From: Francisellaceae bacterium
GTDB lineage: Bacteria > Pseudomonadota > Gammaproteobacteria > Francisellales > Francisellaceae
Assembly (NCBI GenBank): GCA_028355575.1
Contig: JAOMSY010000005.1
Span: 1 to 64,000 of the forward strand
Reading direction: 5' to 3'
Length of the DNA: 64,000 bases
Shown here piece after piece: positions 30,135 to 39,367 of this stretch. Below the pieces are notes generated by a model, which was not told the DNA's origin, did not search any database, and saw nothing but the letters and a program-made list of their open reading frames with translations. Position 1 is the first letter of the stretch. Every line of letters begins with the position of its first letter. Position numbers and translations under genes: made by a program.

Positions 30135-31631
30135 ATGTCACAACAATACATATTGACTTTAGACCAAGGCACAACGAGTTCGCGTGCCATATTGTTTGAT
30201 CATGATGGCCAAATATTTTCCATGGCGCAAAAAGAGTTTCAACAATTTTATCCGAAACCTGGTTGGGTTGAACATGACCCGAATGAGATATGGTCGACTC
30301 AGGCATCAGTTGCAGCCGAGGTTATATCGAAAGCAGGAATTAATGGCACAAATATAGCTGGTATTGGTATTACAAATCAAAGAGAAACCACTATTGTATG
30401 GGATAAAGATTCAGGTAAACCAATTTATAATGCAATTGTTTGGCAAGATAGAAGAACCGCTAAGTTCTGTAACGAGCTGAAAGCTCAAGAAGGTGCTGAA
30501 CGAATCATTAAAAGTAAAACAGGTCTGGTTATCGATGCATATTTTTCGGCCTCTAAAATTAAATGGATTTTAGATAATGTTGACGGTGCTAAAGAAAAAG
30601 CAAAAAATGGTAAGCTATGTTTTGGAACAGTTGATAGTTGGCTAGTTTATAAATTTAAGAATGGTAAATCTCACGTTACCGATGCAACAAATGCATCTCG
30701 TACCATGTTATTCAATATTCATGACATGGAATGGGATAAAGACTTATTAGACCTCTTTGATATTCCAATATCTATGTTGCCTGAAGTAAGAGAATCTAGT
30801 GAGGTTATCACTAAAACTGCAACCACCTTATTTGCATCAAAGTTACCGATTGCGGGGATTGCGGGTGATCAACATGCAGCGTTATTCGGGCAGATGTGTG
30901 TTGAAGAGGGGATGTTGAAGACAACCTATGGTACAGGTTGTTTTATGATGATGAATATTGGACAGAAACCAAAAGAGTCTGCAAATAAGCTGCTAACTAC
31001 CGTTGCTTGGAAAATAAATGGCAAAACTACTTATGCACTGGAGGGTAGTGTTTTTATTGGTGGCGCTATTATTCAATGGCTACGTGATGAGTTAGAATTT
31101 ATTAAACATGCCAAAGATAGCGAAATCTTAGCTACTTCAGTTCAGGATAACGGCGGCGTATATGTTGTACCGGCATTAGCGGGCTTAGGCGCCCCTCATT
31201 GGGATCAATCTGCAAGAGGTTGTATTGTCGGATTGACACGCGGAAGTAATAAGGCGCATATCACCAGAGCCGCCTTAGAAAGCATAGCATATCAGGTGCA
31301 TGATCTTGTGCGTGCGAAAGAGCATGATACCGGGATTGATGTAACTGAGATGCGAGTCGACGGTGGTGCTGTAGCAAATAATTTTTTAACTCAGTTTCAA
31401 GCAGATATCCTTGGTGCTAAAGTAATTCGACCAAATGTGATGGAAACAACTGCTTTGGGCGCTGCTTACTTAGCTGGCTTAGCTGTAGGGTATTGGGATT
31501 CAATCGAAAGTTTACAAAAGAAATGGGCTGTCGATAGGGAGTTTAAACCAAACATGCCAAAAGAACAAACTGCTGATCTATTGAAACACTGGAATCGTGC
31601 ATTATTACGTTCAAAAGGGTGGGATGACTAG
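30135..31631 (+). CDS. glpK: Glycerol kinase
   Basis: [39 protein letters not shown]. Confidence 0.97.
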   Translation: MSQQYILTLDQGTTSSRAILFDHDGQIFSMAQKEFQQFYPKPGWVEHDPNEIWSTQASVAAEVISKAGINGTNIAGIGITNQRETTIVWDKDSGKPIYNAIVWQDRRTAKFCNELKAQEGAERIIKSKTGLVIDAYFSASKIKWILDNVDGAKEKAKNGKLCFGTVDSWLVYKFKNGKSHVTDATNASRTMLFNIHDMEWDKDLLDLFDIPISMLPEVRESSEVITKTATTLFASKLPIAGIAGDQHAALFGQMCVEEGMLKTTYGTGCFMMMNIGQKPKESANKLLTTVAWKINGKTTYALEGSVFIGGAIIQWLRDELEFIKHAKDSEILATSVQDNGGVYVVPALAGLGAPHWDQSARGCIVGLTRGSNKAHITRAALESIAYQVHDLVRAKEHDTGIDVTEMRVDGGAVANNFLTQFQADILGAKVIRPNVMETTALGAAYLAGLAVGYWDSIESLQKKWAVDREFKPNMPKEQTADLLKHWNRALLRSKGWDD

Positions 31632-31764
31632 GCTTTGGTAAGACGGCTGCGATTGTTGACTTCATCATATAATTTTTCACTGGTAGATAATTGACTAAAT
31701 GTCATAACACCATAATCATGAATTTATTTGTCACTCGATAAAACTTAACATACACCATATGAAA

Positions 31765-32208
31765 TTACTTTATCGATACACTTGAGCTAACTTCAATTAA
31801 TAAAGTCATTATCATTGTAATTAAAAAGCAGTTAGAAATTAAAAATGTAGCCATCCTTTGAAGCACATTATTATAAGTTAAGTGAATGATAGAATGTAAA
31901 ATTCTAAACCCAACAAATAACCAAGCGAGGGTAAGATACATTGCATTTGTGTAATTTAAGAAAGTGATAATTAAGATACAAGTATAAAATAACCCTGTTA
32001 GGATCCCTAGATTTTCGTAATGACGCGAGGCAATAAGGATCCATTTACTCTTAACATTATTAAAAGACATATTTTTTAAATGCCCTTGATCTAAGTGATC
32101 ATTTCTTAATGCGATTACCCTTGCAAACATTAATATGAATAAGCTAATGACAGTAAATATCATCATTATAAAAGCAGGGTACAACATTGCTAAACTATTT
32201 ATAGTCAT
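31765..32208 (-). CDS. MAPEG family membrane protein
   Basis: ASRHYENLGILTGLFY, AWLFVGFRILHSIIHLTYNNVLQRMATF. Confidence 0.8.
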   Translation of the reverse strand: MTINSLAMLYPAFIMMIFTVISLFILMFARVIALRNDHLDQGHLKNMSFNNVKSKWILIASRHYENLGILTGLFYTCILIITFLNYTNAMYLTLAWLFVGFRILHSIIHLTYNNVLQRMATFLISNCFLITMIMTLLIEVSSSVSIK

Positions 32209-32216
32209 GTCTTATC

Positions 32217-32471
32217 TTATTTGTTATTTATTTTTTCCCACATTGTCGGTGTATACGTTTTAAGAGATAATGCGTGAACCTCTCCAGTCTCAATCTTATT
32301 TCCTAATGCTTCATACACCATTCTCTGCTGTTTAACCTTGTTTGGGGTTTCTTTAAATAACTCACTTATAACAATTGCTTCAAAGTGGACATTGTCAGGA
32401 GATTGTACAATGGCTTTTGTAGCATTGCCTAAATTAGTTTCAATTAAAGTTTCTAATTCATTATCAGTCAT
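32217..32471 (-). CDS. ibaG: BolA family protein IbaG
   Basis: HFEAIVISELFKETPNKVKQQRMVYEALGNKIETGEVHALSLKTYTP. Confidence 0.88.
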   Translation of the reverse strand: MTDNELETLIETNLGNATKAIVQSPDNVHFEAIVISELFKETPNKVKQQRMVYEALGNKIETGEVHALSLKTYTPTMWEKINNK

Positions 32472-32482
32472 AATCTATTCCA

Positions 32483-32800
32483 TTATTTGATAACTTTTGA
32501 GAGGCCTTGGGCATCAATTAGTCTTATCATTCCAGGGTTCTTAATATTTACTAATACAAGGTTAATGCCATTTTTTTTTGCGTAACGCATATTAACAAGT
32601 ATCCAAGATAGGCCTGAACTATCTACCAATTCTATGTCATTTAAATCAATTACCCAGTCAGTATTTGAATTGACATCTTTCCTTAGTTTTTTAGTATATG
32701 ATTCTAATTTAGATACATTGCTAAATACTATGGTACCACTAATAGCCCACTGGTTACTTGATTTTATAGATAGGTTGTAATTACCCTTGAGATCGCGCAT
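32483..32800 (-). CDS. mlaB: STAS-domain protein MlaB
   Basis: VIDLNDIELVDSSGLSWILVNMRYAKKNG; downstream of mlaC. Confidence 0.85.
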   Translation of the reverse strand: MRDLKGNYNLSIKSSNQWAISGTIVFSNVSKLESYTKKLRKDVNSNTDWVIDLNDIELVDSSGLSWILVNMRYAKKNGINLVLVNIKNPGMIRLIDAQGLSKVIK

Positions 32801-33686
32801 TGACTCGCTTCACTCCATCAATTGCCTCTTCCATGTTGGAAATAGGTCTAAATTGAGATTGATAGTTTTGCATTATGCTAATGCCCTCTACTGCAATATC
32901 GTATATTAACCATTTTCCATCTTGGCTTATGATGTAGATAGTAATATTTGAACCTTGGCTATTGCTATTTTCGTTTCTAATTATACCGGTTACCTGAACA
33001 TATTTTTGACCTTTCCAAGCACTTTCTGGTAAGTTATTAAAACTAACACTATATTGACCAACTTTTGCTACATTCTTTGCATATAAACCAGTTAATAATG
33101 TTAAAAATTGATTAATGAATTCAGATTTTTGCGTTGCTGTGGCTGTTCGCCATTTTGGACCAAGCATCATTGCTGCAATTCGATTAGTGTCTATATTGGG
33201 AAGTAAGTATTTATCAATGATGACTTTTAGTTCTTTTGGGTTATTATTAATTTGATCCGCATTTTTTTCTAAAAGTGACTGGATAGCTAAAATTGAATTA
33301 TCCATCACAATAATTGGGCTTTTGCTTGTAGTGTTTACAGCGGCTTTAGGTAAGTTTATTCCACTTTCTGTTGATGAATCATTGTCGCTAGCAGCTGCTA
33401 CTTTCTCGGTGTTTAATGGTGCTGATTTAGTCTCAGTATTTTCTTTTACTGAATCACTTTGAGTTGCCGCTGCTTGTTGTATATCAAGTGGTTGGTTTTC
33501 TGGTTGAGTATTGGCTACGCTAGAACTTGGTGCTGCAGATTGCTGCACACTGCTATTGTCCACCCCTTCAGATGAAGCCTGCTGAACAGAGCTGTTGTCC
33601 GGCATTTTGACAGTGTCATCGTGACTACTGAACATTGAGCAACCAGTTAATAATATAGATGATAATATTGCTATTTTTTTAATCAT
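32781..33686 (-). CDS. mlaC: MlaC phospholipid-binding protein with N-terminal lipobox and long low-complexity linker
   Basis: MIKKIAILSSILLTGCSMF lipobox; ~100-aa S/Q/T/A-rich linker; C-terminal MlaC domain (IIDKYLLPNIDTNRIAAMMLGPKWRTATATQKSEFINQF...GKWLIYDIAVEGISIMQNYQSQF). Confidence 0.9.
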   Translation of the reverse strand: MIKKIAILSSILLTGCSMFSSHDDTVKMPDNSSVQQASSEGVDNSSVQQSAAPSSSVANTQPENQPLDIQQAAATQSDSVKENTETKSAPLNTEKVAAASDNDSSTESGINLPKAAVNTTSKSPIIVMDNSILAIQSLLEKNADQINNNPKELKVIIDKYLLPNIDTNRIAAMMLGPKWRTATATQKSEFINQFLTLLTGLYAKNVAKVGQYSVSFNNLPESAWKGQKYVQVTGIIRNENSNSQGSNITIYIISQDGKWLIYDIAVEGISIMQNYQSQFRPISNMEEAIDGVKRVNARSQG

Positions 33687-34150
33687 TTTTTGCTATCGCC
33701 TCCTGATGCAAATGTACTAATTAGTGAGCCTAGATTTGTAGCTGAATAAGCAGTATGAATAACGCTGTCATTGTGAAGATTATCCATGTTACCACCAGCT
33801 TGAAGGCTAACGTAGTTTTCTCCTAGAATACCCGCTGTTTGTATAGATACACTACTATCGCTTGGTATTTTATCATATTGATTATAGATATTCATAACTA
33901 CATTAGCCATAAAAGTAGTTTGGTCGAGCTGTATGCTCTTGACGTAGCCTATTTGAACGCCCGCTATACGAACAGCTGCATTTTTTTGTAGGCCGCCAAT
34001 ATTCCCAAAGTTGGCAGTTACTTCATAGTCATTATTTTGTGAAAGTGAGTTAGCTGAAAGACCGCTTGTTTTTAAAGCAAGAAAAATCAGAGCTAATATT
34101 GCACAAATAACAAATATACCAACAATGAATTCTGTAGATTTTTTATACAT
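33683..34150 (-). CDS. mlaD: MCE-domain protein MlaD
   Basis: YEVTANFGNIGGLQKNAAVRIAGVQIGYVKSI, ILGENYVSLQAGG. Confidence 0.93.
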   Translation of the reverse strand: MYKKSTEFIVGIFVICAILALIFLALKTSGLSANSLSQNNDYEVTANFGNIGGLQKNAAVRIAGVQIGYVKSIQLDQTTFMANVVMNIYNQYDKIPSDSSVSIQTAGILGENYVSLQAGGNMDNLHNDSVIHTAYSATNLGSLISTFASGGDSKK

Positions 34151-34151
34151 C

Positions 34152-34925
34152 TTATCCCTTAAACATAATAGCTGTTAATATGAAATCTAACCCAAGTATT
34201 AATAAAGAAGAATATACAACCGTTTTAGTTGTTGCTTTTGCAATACCTTCTGAGTTCCCTTGGCAAGAATAGCCTTGGTATATTGCTGTCCAAGTGACTG
34301 CAATACCAAAAATGAAGCTTTTAATTATACCATTTGTAATATCATGCATTGTAACGGAAGACTGCATGTTTCCCCAAAATGTTCCATAATACAAACCAAG
34401 CATATCTACACCTACTATGTAACCGCCATAAACTGCGATAGCACAAAATATAATATTCAATAGAGGCATTGATATGATGCCAGCCCAAAACCTAGGTGCA
34501 ACAATAAATCTCAATGGGTCAACACCCATCATATTTAAACTTGCTAACTGTTCGGTTGCTTTCATTAGGCCAATTTCAGATGTTAAGGCACTGCCAGATC
34601 GTCCTGCAACTAAAAGAGCAGTAATTACAGGGCCTAGTTCACGCAATACACTCAATGCAACCATAGGGCCTAATGCTGATTGTGCGCTAAATTTTGCTAA
34701 AGTATAGTAACCCTGAAGGCCTAATACAAATCCTATAAATAAAGCAGATACACCTATTATTATAATAGACTGAACTCCAATATTATAAATTTGTTTTATT
34801 ATTCCCCTAAACCTTACTGTTCCGAATATGGTTAGTAATATAAATAGTACAGATTCACCAAAGCTTGAAACCTTATCTATGGCTTTGGCGCCTAATTTTG
34901 CAGTAGATTTGTAAGGATGAAACAT
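34152..34925 (-). CDS. mlaE: ABC permease MlaE
   Basis: LRELGPVITALLVAGRSGSALTSEIGLMKATEQLASLNMMGVDPLRFIVAPR. Confidence 0.95.
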   Translation of the reverse strand: MFHPYKSTAKLGAKAIDKVSSFGESVLFILLTIFGTVRFRGIIKQIYNIGVQSIIIIGVSALFIGFVLGLQGYYTLAKFSAQSALGPMVALSVLRELGPVITALLVAGRSGSALTSEIGLMKATEQLASLNMMGVDPLRFIVAPRFWAGIISMPLLNIIFCAIAVYGGYIVGVDMLGLYYGTFWGNMQSSVTMHDITNGIIKSFIFGIAVTWTAIYQGYSCQGNSEGIAKATTKTVVYSSLLILGLDFILTAIMFKG

Positions 34926-35710
34926 TAAATAAATTCCTCTGCAGGATAGTGAAATGGAACTGGACCATCTGGTTTTCCATTAAGAAATTGCTGTAGAAAC
35001 TTACTGTCTGAGTTTTTAATATTTTCCGGTGTATCGGCAGCTACAATTTTCTTATTAGATATTACAACGACAAAATCAGCAATGCTCATAACGTCGTGAA
35101 TGTCATGAGAAATTATAATTGACGTCATAGATAAAGAGTCATTTAAAGATTTTATTAGTTTTAGTACTACGCCTAATGATATTGGGTCTTGGCCAGTAAA
35201 TGGCTCATCGTACATCATAATTTCTGGATCAAGTGCTATTGCTCTTGCTAATGCAGCTCTGCGTAACATGCCACCAGAAAGTTCGCTGGGCATCATTTGG
35301 GCCGTACCTCTTAACCCAACAGCTTCTAATTTCATTAGAACAATATTCTCAATGATTGACTCAGGCAGATTTGTATTCTCTCGAATAGGAAAAGCGACAT
35401 TGTCATAAATGCTTAAGTGTGTAAATAAGGCACCAGACTGAAATAGCACTCCCATTCTTTTTCTAAGATTCATTAAGTCTTTTCTGCCAAGCTTTAAAAC
35501 ATCGTTACCTAATACTGTAATTGAACCGCTAGTTGGTTTAATTAATTTCCCTATTAAATGCAATAAAGTTGTTTTGCCAGTACCTGATGGGCCAAGAACA
35601 GCTGTGATTTTATTCTTTGGGATAGCAATATCAACGTTATCATAGATACACTTAACGCCTCTATGAAATGATAGATTTTTTATATCAATAGCTGTTTGAT
35701 TAGCATCCAT
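34925..35710 (-). CDS. mlaF: ABC ATPase MlaF
   Basis: LGPSGTGKTTLLHLIG, ELSGGMLRRAALARAIALDPEIMMYDEPFTGQDP; ORF extends to 35731, but the internal ATG at 35710 avoids overlap with minE. Confidence 0.94.
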   Translation of the reverse strand: MDANQTAIDIKNLSFHRGVKCIYDNVDIAIPKNKITAVLGPSGTGKTTLLHLIGKLIKPTSGSITVLGNDVLKLGRKDLMNLRKRMGVLFQSGALFTHLSIYDNVAFPIRENTNLPESIIENIVLMKLEAVGLRGTAQMMPSELSGGMLRRAALARAIALDPEIMMYDEPFTGQDPISLGVVLKLIKSLNDSLSMTSIIISHDIHDVMSIADFVVVISNKKIVAADTPENIKNSDSKFLQQFLNGKPDGPVPFHYPAEEFI

Positions 35711-35720
35711 TATATATAGC

Positions 35721-35993
35721 TTACTTGGCATCAGGTAATGTTACATTAAGCTCAAGGACAGAGCTATCATCATTTTGAGATAATTCGACTTTTATTTGGT
35801 CAGAATTAACTTCAACATATTTCTTAATCACTTCCATTATTTCTTTTTGCAATTGAGATAAGTAAGCAGGCTGCTGTCCTGCTTCAGGTGCTCTATCTAG
35901 TCTTTGATGTGCAACAATAATTTGTAAGCGTTCTTTAGCTATATCTGCTGTAGATTTTTTCTTGTTTTTTTTCAAGTAACTAAATAAACCCAT
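35721..35993 (-). CDS. minE: Cell division topological specificity factor MinE
   Basis: [34 protein letters not shown]. Confidence 0.95.
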   Translation of the reverse strand: MGLFSYLKKNKKKSTADIAKERLQIIVAHQRLDRAPEAGQQPAYLSQLQKEIMEVIKKYVEVNSDQIKVELSQNDDSSVLELNVTLPDAK

Positions 35994-36859
35994 TATGCTG
36001 ACGCTCCTTTAAATAATCTTTTAAAGAATCCAGTGCGTTCTTGTTCAATAAACCTTAAGGGTTTTTCTTCCCCAAGAAACCTGTCAACTGCATCAATATA
36101 AGCCTGTCCAGCCTGACTCTCTGTGTCTAAAGTAACTGGAATCCCTGAATTTGAAGCTTTTAAAACAGCTTTAGACTCTGGTATTACGCCTAGCAACGGG
36201 ATGGCTAAGATTTCTTTAACATCATTCAGCGCAAGCATTTCACCATTTTCGACACGGTTAGGGTCATATCTAGTTAGAAGTAAATGTTCTTTTATTTTTT
36301 CACTACCGCTTTCTGCTTTCTTAGTTTTACTTGATAATAAACCTAGTATTCTATCTGAATCCCTTACTGAAGATACTTCTGGGTTAGTTACAATAATTGC
36401 TTCGTCAGCAAATCTCATTGCCATTAAGGCACCTTTTTCAATTCCAGCTGGAGAGTCACATACAATGTAATCAAATGTAATTGCTAATTCATTTAGAACT
36501 GCCTCAACACCTTCTTCTGTTAATGCATCTTTGTCTCGAGTTTGAGATGCAGGGAGTATGTATAAATTTTCTACTCGTTTATCTTTAATAAGGGTCTGAT
36601 TTAGATTTGATTCTTTATTCACAACATTAATGAAATCATAAACTACTCGTCTTTCACAGCCCATAATAAGGTCTAGGTTTCTTAGGCCAACATCAAAGTC
36701 AATGACAACAGTTTTAAAGCCTTTAAGGGCCAATCCGGTTGAGAAAGCAGCACTTGTTGTTGTTTTGCCAACACCGCCTTTACCAGACGTAATTGCAATA
36801 ATTTTTGCTCGTTTATCTGGTTTATTTTGTTGCTTTTCAGTTTTTTGTTTATTTGCCAC
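35993..36859 (-). CDS. minD: Septum site-determining protein MinD
   Basis: [52 protein letters not shown]-terminal amphipathic GFFKRLFKG. Confidence 0.97.
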   Translation of the reverse strand: MANKQKTEKQQNKPDKRAKIIAITSGKGGVGKTTTSAAFSTGLALKGFKTVVIDFDVGLRNLDLIMGCERRVVYDFINVVNKESNLNQTLIKDKRVENLYILPASQTRDKDALTEEGVEAVLNELAITFDYIVCDSPAGIEKGALMAMRFADEAIIVTNPEVSSVRDSDRILGLLSSKTKKAESGSEKIKEHLLLTRYDPNRVENGEMLALNDVKEILAIPLLGVIPESKAVLKASNSGIPVTLDTESQAGQAYIDAVDRFLGEEKPLRFIEQERTGFFKRLFKGASA

Positions 36860-36876
36860 TTATCTACCTCGACTAG

Positions 36877-37593
36877 TTAGATTTTTTGTATGATTAATTG
36901 TCCGTTTTGAAGATATATCTGATGGGGTGTGTTTTCTGGATAGCCAAGTGTTTCATCAAGAAGCTTGTACTGGCCAGCAACCGAGACAATATTTGCTTCT
37001 AATGACGAGCAAAATATTCTAGCATCTACATCTCCGTTTATTCCTGCAAGGGCTCTACCTCTTAATGGGCCATAAACATGGATATTACCTTCAGCAAGTA
37101 ATTCCGCTCCTGAGCTTACAGGACCTATTACAACAAGGTCTCCATCGGGCGCATAAATTTGTTGGCCAGATCTAACTTGTTTATTTATGACAATAGTAGG
37201 TTTTGTGTTTTTATTGCTATTTGATGCTGATTTGTCAGACTCAACATGTTTTTTTTGGTCAGTCTTTTTAGGTTGTGCAGTTGCTCTAGCCTCTTTAATT
37301 AAGGGTAGTTTGAATGACTTGATATAGTCTTTTCCCGCATCCGTCTTACAGATAAAGCCAACTGGTAAAATATTATGGTTTTTTAATAAGTCAGATAATA
37401 AAGGAAGATCAACTTCCGTTATGCTGTCTTCAATATCAGTAAGCTCGATAACCATTGGCGTGTTATTGAAAAACTGAGGCGCCTGATTTATCTTTTGTGA
37501 GAGTTGCTCTTCTATTAGCTTCAAGCTAGTTGAAAGAACGTGCAAAACACTAAGTGTAAACAGTCTTCCTTTTAATTGAAATGCTAGCTCCAT
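36877..37593 (-). CDS. minC: Septum site-determining protein MinC
   Basis: VRSGQQIYAPDGDLVVIGPVSSGAELLAEGNIHVYGPLRGRALAGINGD. Confidence 0.96.
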   Translation of the reverse strand: MELAFQLKGRLFTLSVLHVLSTSLKLIEEQLSQKINQAPQFFNNTPMVIELTDIEDSITEVDLPLLSDLLKNHNILPVGFICKTDAGKDYIKSFKLPLIKEARATAQPKKTDQKKHVESDKSASNSNKNTKPTIVINKQVRSGQQIYAPDGDLVVIGPVSSGAELLAEGNIHVYGPLRGRALAGINGDVDARIFCSSLEANIVSVAGQYKLLDETLGYPENTPHQIYLQNGQLIIQKI

Positions 37594-37800
37594 TCTAATC
37601 CCAGGCTGGTTATTTATAGAATTATTTATATGTTTTATAGCTTTTCAACTTAATTTTATCAACCTAAAACAATATTTTAAGTTTAATTAATTGTTTATTA
37701 GAGATTGAATTATAATACAAAAAGTTTGGTTGTATGTTGCTACTTGATAATTATGCTATTAATAGGCACTATTAAAAAAATGACTTGAACCTTGTGCTAT

Positions 37801-38805
37801 ATGAACTTTAAGCCTAGAAATCTTCTTAAAGTACTAATAGTAGTGCTAATAGCTACGATTATCGTAACGAGTGGTTTAGGTGTAATGAGTAAGCTTTTCT
37901 TGGCTGATAATTATTCATTGTTAACGGCTAAATTATATTGCGATATATATCTTTACCTTGAAATACCCACAATGCTGTCTGTTGTCCTTGTTGGTGCTGG
38001 GCTTGGCGTTTCTGGGTGCGTTATGCAAACTATTTTACAAAACTCACTTGCTGACCCATCAATACTTGGTGTGTCCACTTCCTCTAGTTTTTTTGCATTA
38101 ATTGGATTGCTTTTCATCGGTTCAGTTGGGGTGTTACCAATTAACTTGGTTATGTTTTTGGGTTCATTGATTGGCGCAATAATTGTATTGGTTATATTGT
38201 TTATTTTTTCAATGATAATTCAGAATGGTAGGTTAGTTGGTGTCTTGCTAGCAGGCGTTGCACTTAGTGCAATGTTTGGCGCGCTAATGACAATGATGTT
38301 AAGTTACATGTCAGTAGTAAGTTTGAAATCTTCAATAGCTTGGATGTATGGTAGTATAGATAGCATAAATTGGCTTGGTTTTATCTATATTGCAGTAAGC
38401 CTATTTTTTGGCTTGTTATTTATTTTCCCTCTAAGCAAAAGGCTTGATGTGCTGGCTATTGGATATGATAATGCGTTAGCTTTAGGTATAAATTTGAAGA
38501 AAGTATTAATTATAGCGGTGATTGGTGTTGCGATAATTTTGGCTGGCGGTGTTGCTGTTGTAGGTCCAATCGGATTTGTTGGATTAATTTCTCCTCACAT
38601 TGCCAGGAGGCTTTCTAGTAGTAAACAAGGATACCTAATGGTAAATAGCTCATTGGTCGCTGCAAACATTATGCTCTTTGCAGAGCTTGTTTCTAAAAAT
38701 ATTGCAAAGCCTTATATAATACCGCTAAGTGCTATTACTGCGTTGATGGGCGCGCCATTCTTTTTATGGTTGCTTTGGAAAAATTATAGATCTAAAGAGT
38801 TATAG
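37801..38805 (+). CDS. FecCD-family metal/siderophore ABC permease
   Basis: LVGAGLGVSGCVMQTILQNSLADPSILGVSTSSSFF, GPIGFVGLISPHIARRL; ORF opens at TTG 37792, ATG 37801 used. Confidence 0.88.
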   Translation: MNFKPRNLLKVLIVVLIATIIVTSGLGVMSKLFLADNYSLLTAKLYCDIYLYLEIPTMLSVVLVGAGLGVSGCVMQTILQNSLADPSILGVSTSSSFFALIGLLFIGSVGVLPINLVMFLGSLIGAIIVLVILFIFSMIIQNGRLVGVLLAGVALSAMFGALMTMMLSYMSVVSLKSSIAWMYGSIDSINWLGFIYIAVSLFFGLLFIFPLSKRLDVLAIGYDNALALGINLKKVLIIAVIGVAIILAGGVAVVGPIGFVGLISPHIARRLSSSKQGYLMVNSSLVAANIMLFAELVSKNIAKPYIIPLSAITALMGAPFFLWLLWKNYRSKEL

Positions 38806-38806
38806 A

Positions 38807-38962
38807 TTACTTGATTTTAGCTTCTTTGTACATGACATGCTTACGAACAACAGGGTCAAACTTTTTCATTTCCAATTTATCTGGAGTTGTACGTTTGTTT
38901 TTTGTTGTTGTATAGTAATGGCCTGTTTTCGCACTTGAAACTAATTTTATTTTATCTCTCAT
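38807..38962 (-). CDS. rpmG: 50S ribosomal protein L33 (51 aa, not in ORF track)
   Basis: [51 protein letters not shown]. Confidence 0.96.
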   Translation of the reverse strand: MRDKIKLVSSAKTGHYYTTTKNKRTTPDKLEMKKFDPVVRKHVMYKEAKIK

Positions 38963-38973
38963 AATGTTCTTTC

Positions 38974-39210
38974 CTATACCTTGATGCCACGATCACGAAT
39001 TTCCGAAAGAACATGATCGATCCCTTTTTTATCAATTAATCTCATGCCAGCAGCGCTTAAGCGAAGCTTAACATAACGGTTTTCGTTGCCTACCCAGAAT
39101 CTATGAGTGTGGATATTAGGCAAAAAACGACGTTTTGTTCTGTTGTGGGCATGTGATACGTTGTTTCCTGTTACAGGTCTTTTTCCTGTTACCATACATA
39201 CTTTTGACAT
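38974..39210 (-). CDS. rpmB: 50S ribosomal protein L28
   Basis: [39 protein letters not shown]. Confidence 0.97.
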   Translation of the reverse strand: MSKVCMVTGKRPVTGNNVSHAHNRTKRRFLPNIHTHRFWVGNENRYVKLRLSAAGMRLIDKKGIDHVLSEIRDRGIKV

Positions 39211-39274
39211 TTATTGTTCTCCAATTCTAAGTCTATGTAATATTTTGGGCCTAGACATCCCATTGAGCATTCAT

Positions 39275-39361
39275 TGGTGCCGAAGGAGAGACTCGAACTC
39301 TCACTTCCTTGCGGAAACCGGATTTTGAATCCGGCGCGTCTACCAATTCCACCACTTCGGC
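39275..39361 (-). tRNA. tRNA-Leu (anticodon CAA), CCA encoded
   Basis: Minus strand: GCCGAAG TGGTGGAATTGGTAGACGC GCCGGATTCAAAATCCGG ... GAGAGTTCGAGTCTCTC CTTCGGC A CCA; acceptor stem, TTCGA T-loop, long variable arm, anticodon loop TTCAAAA. Confidence 0.95.
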
Positions 39362-39367
39362 AAATAA

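Noticed and set aside
36123-36470. 115-aa + strand ORF opposite minD
   Set aside because: Shadow of the minD reading frame.
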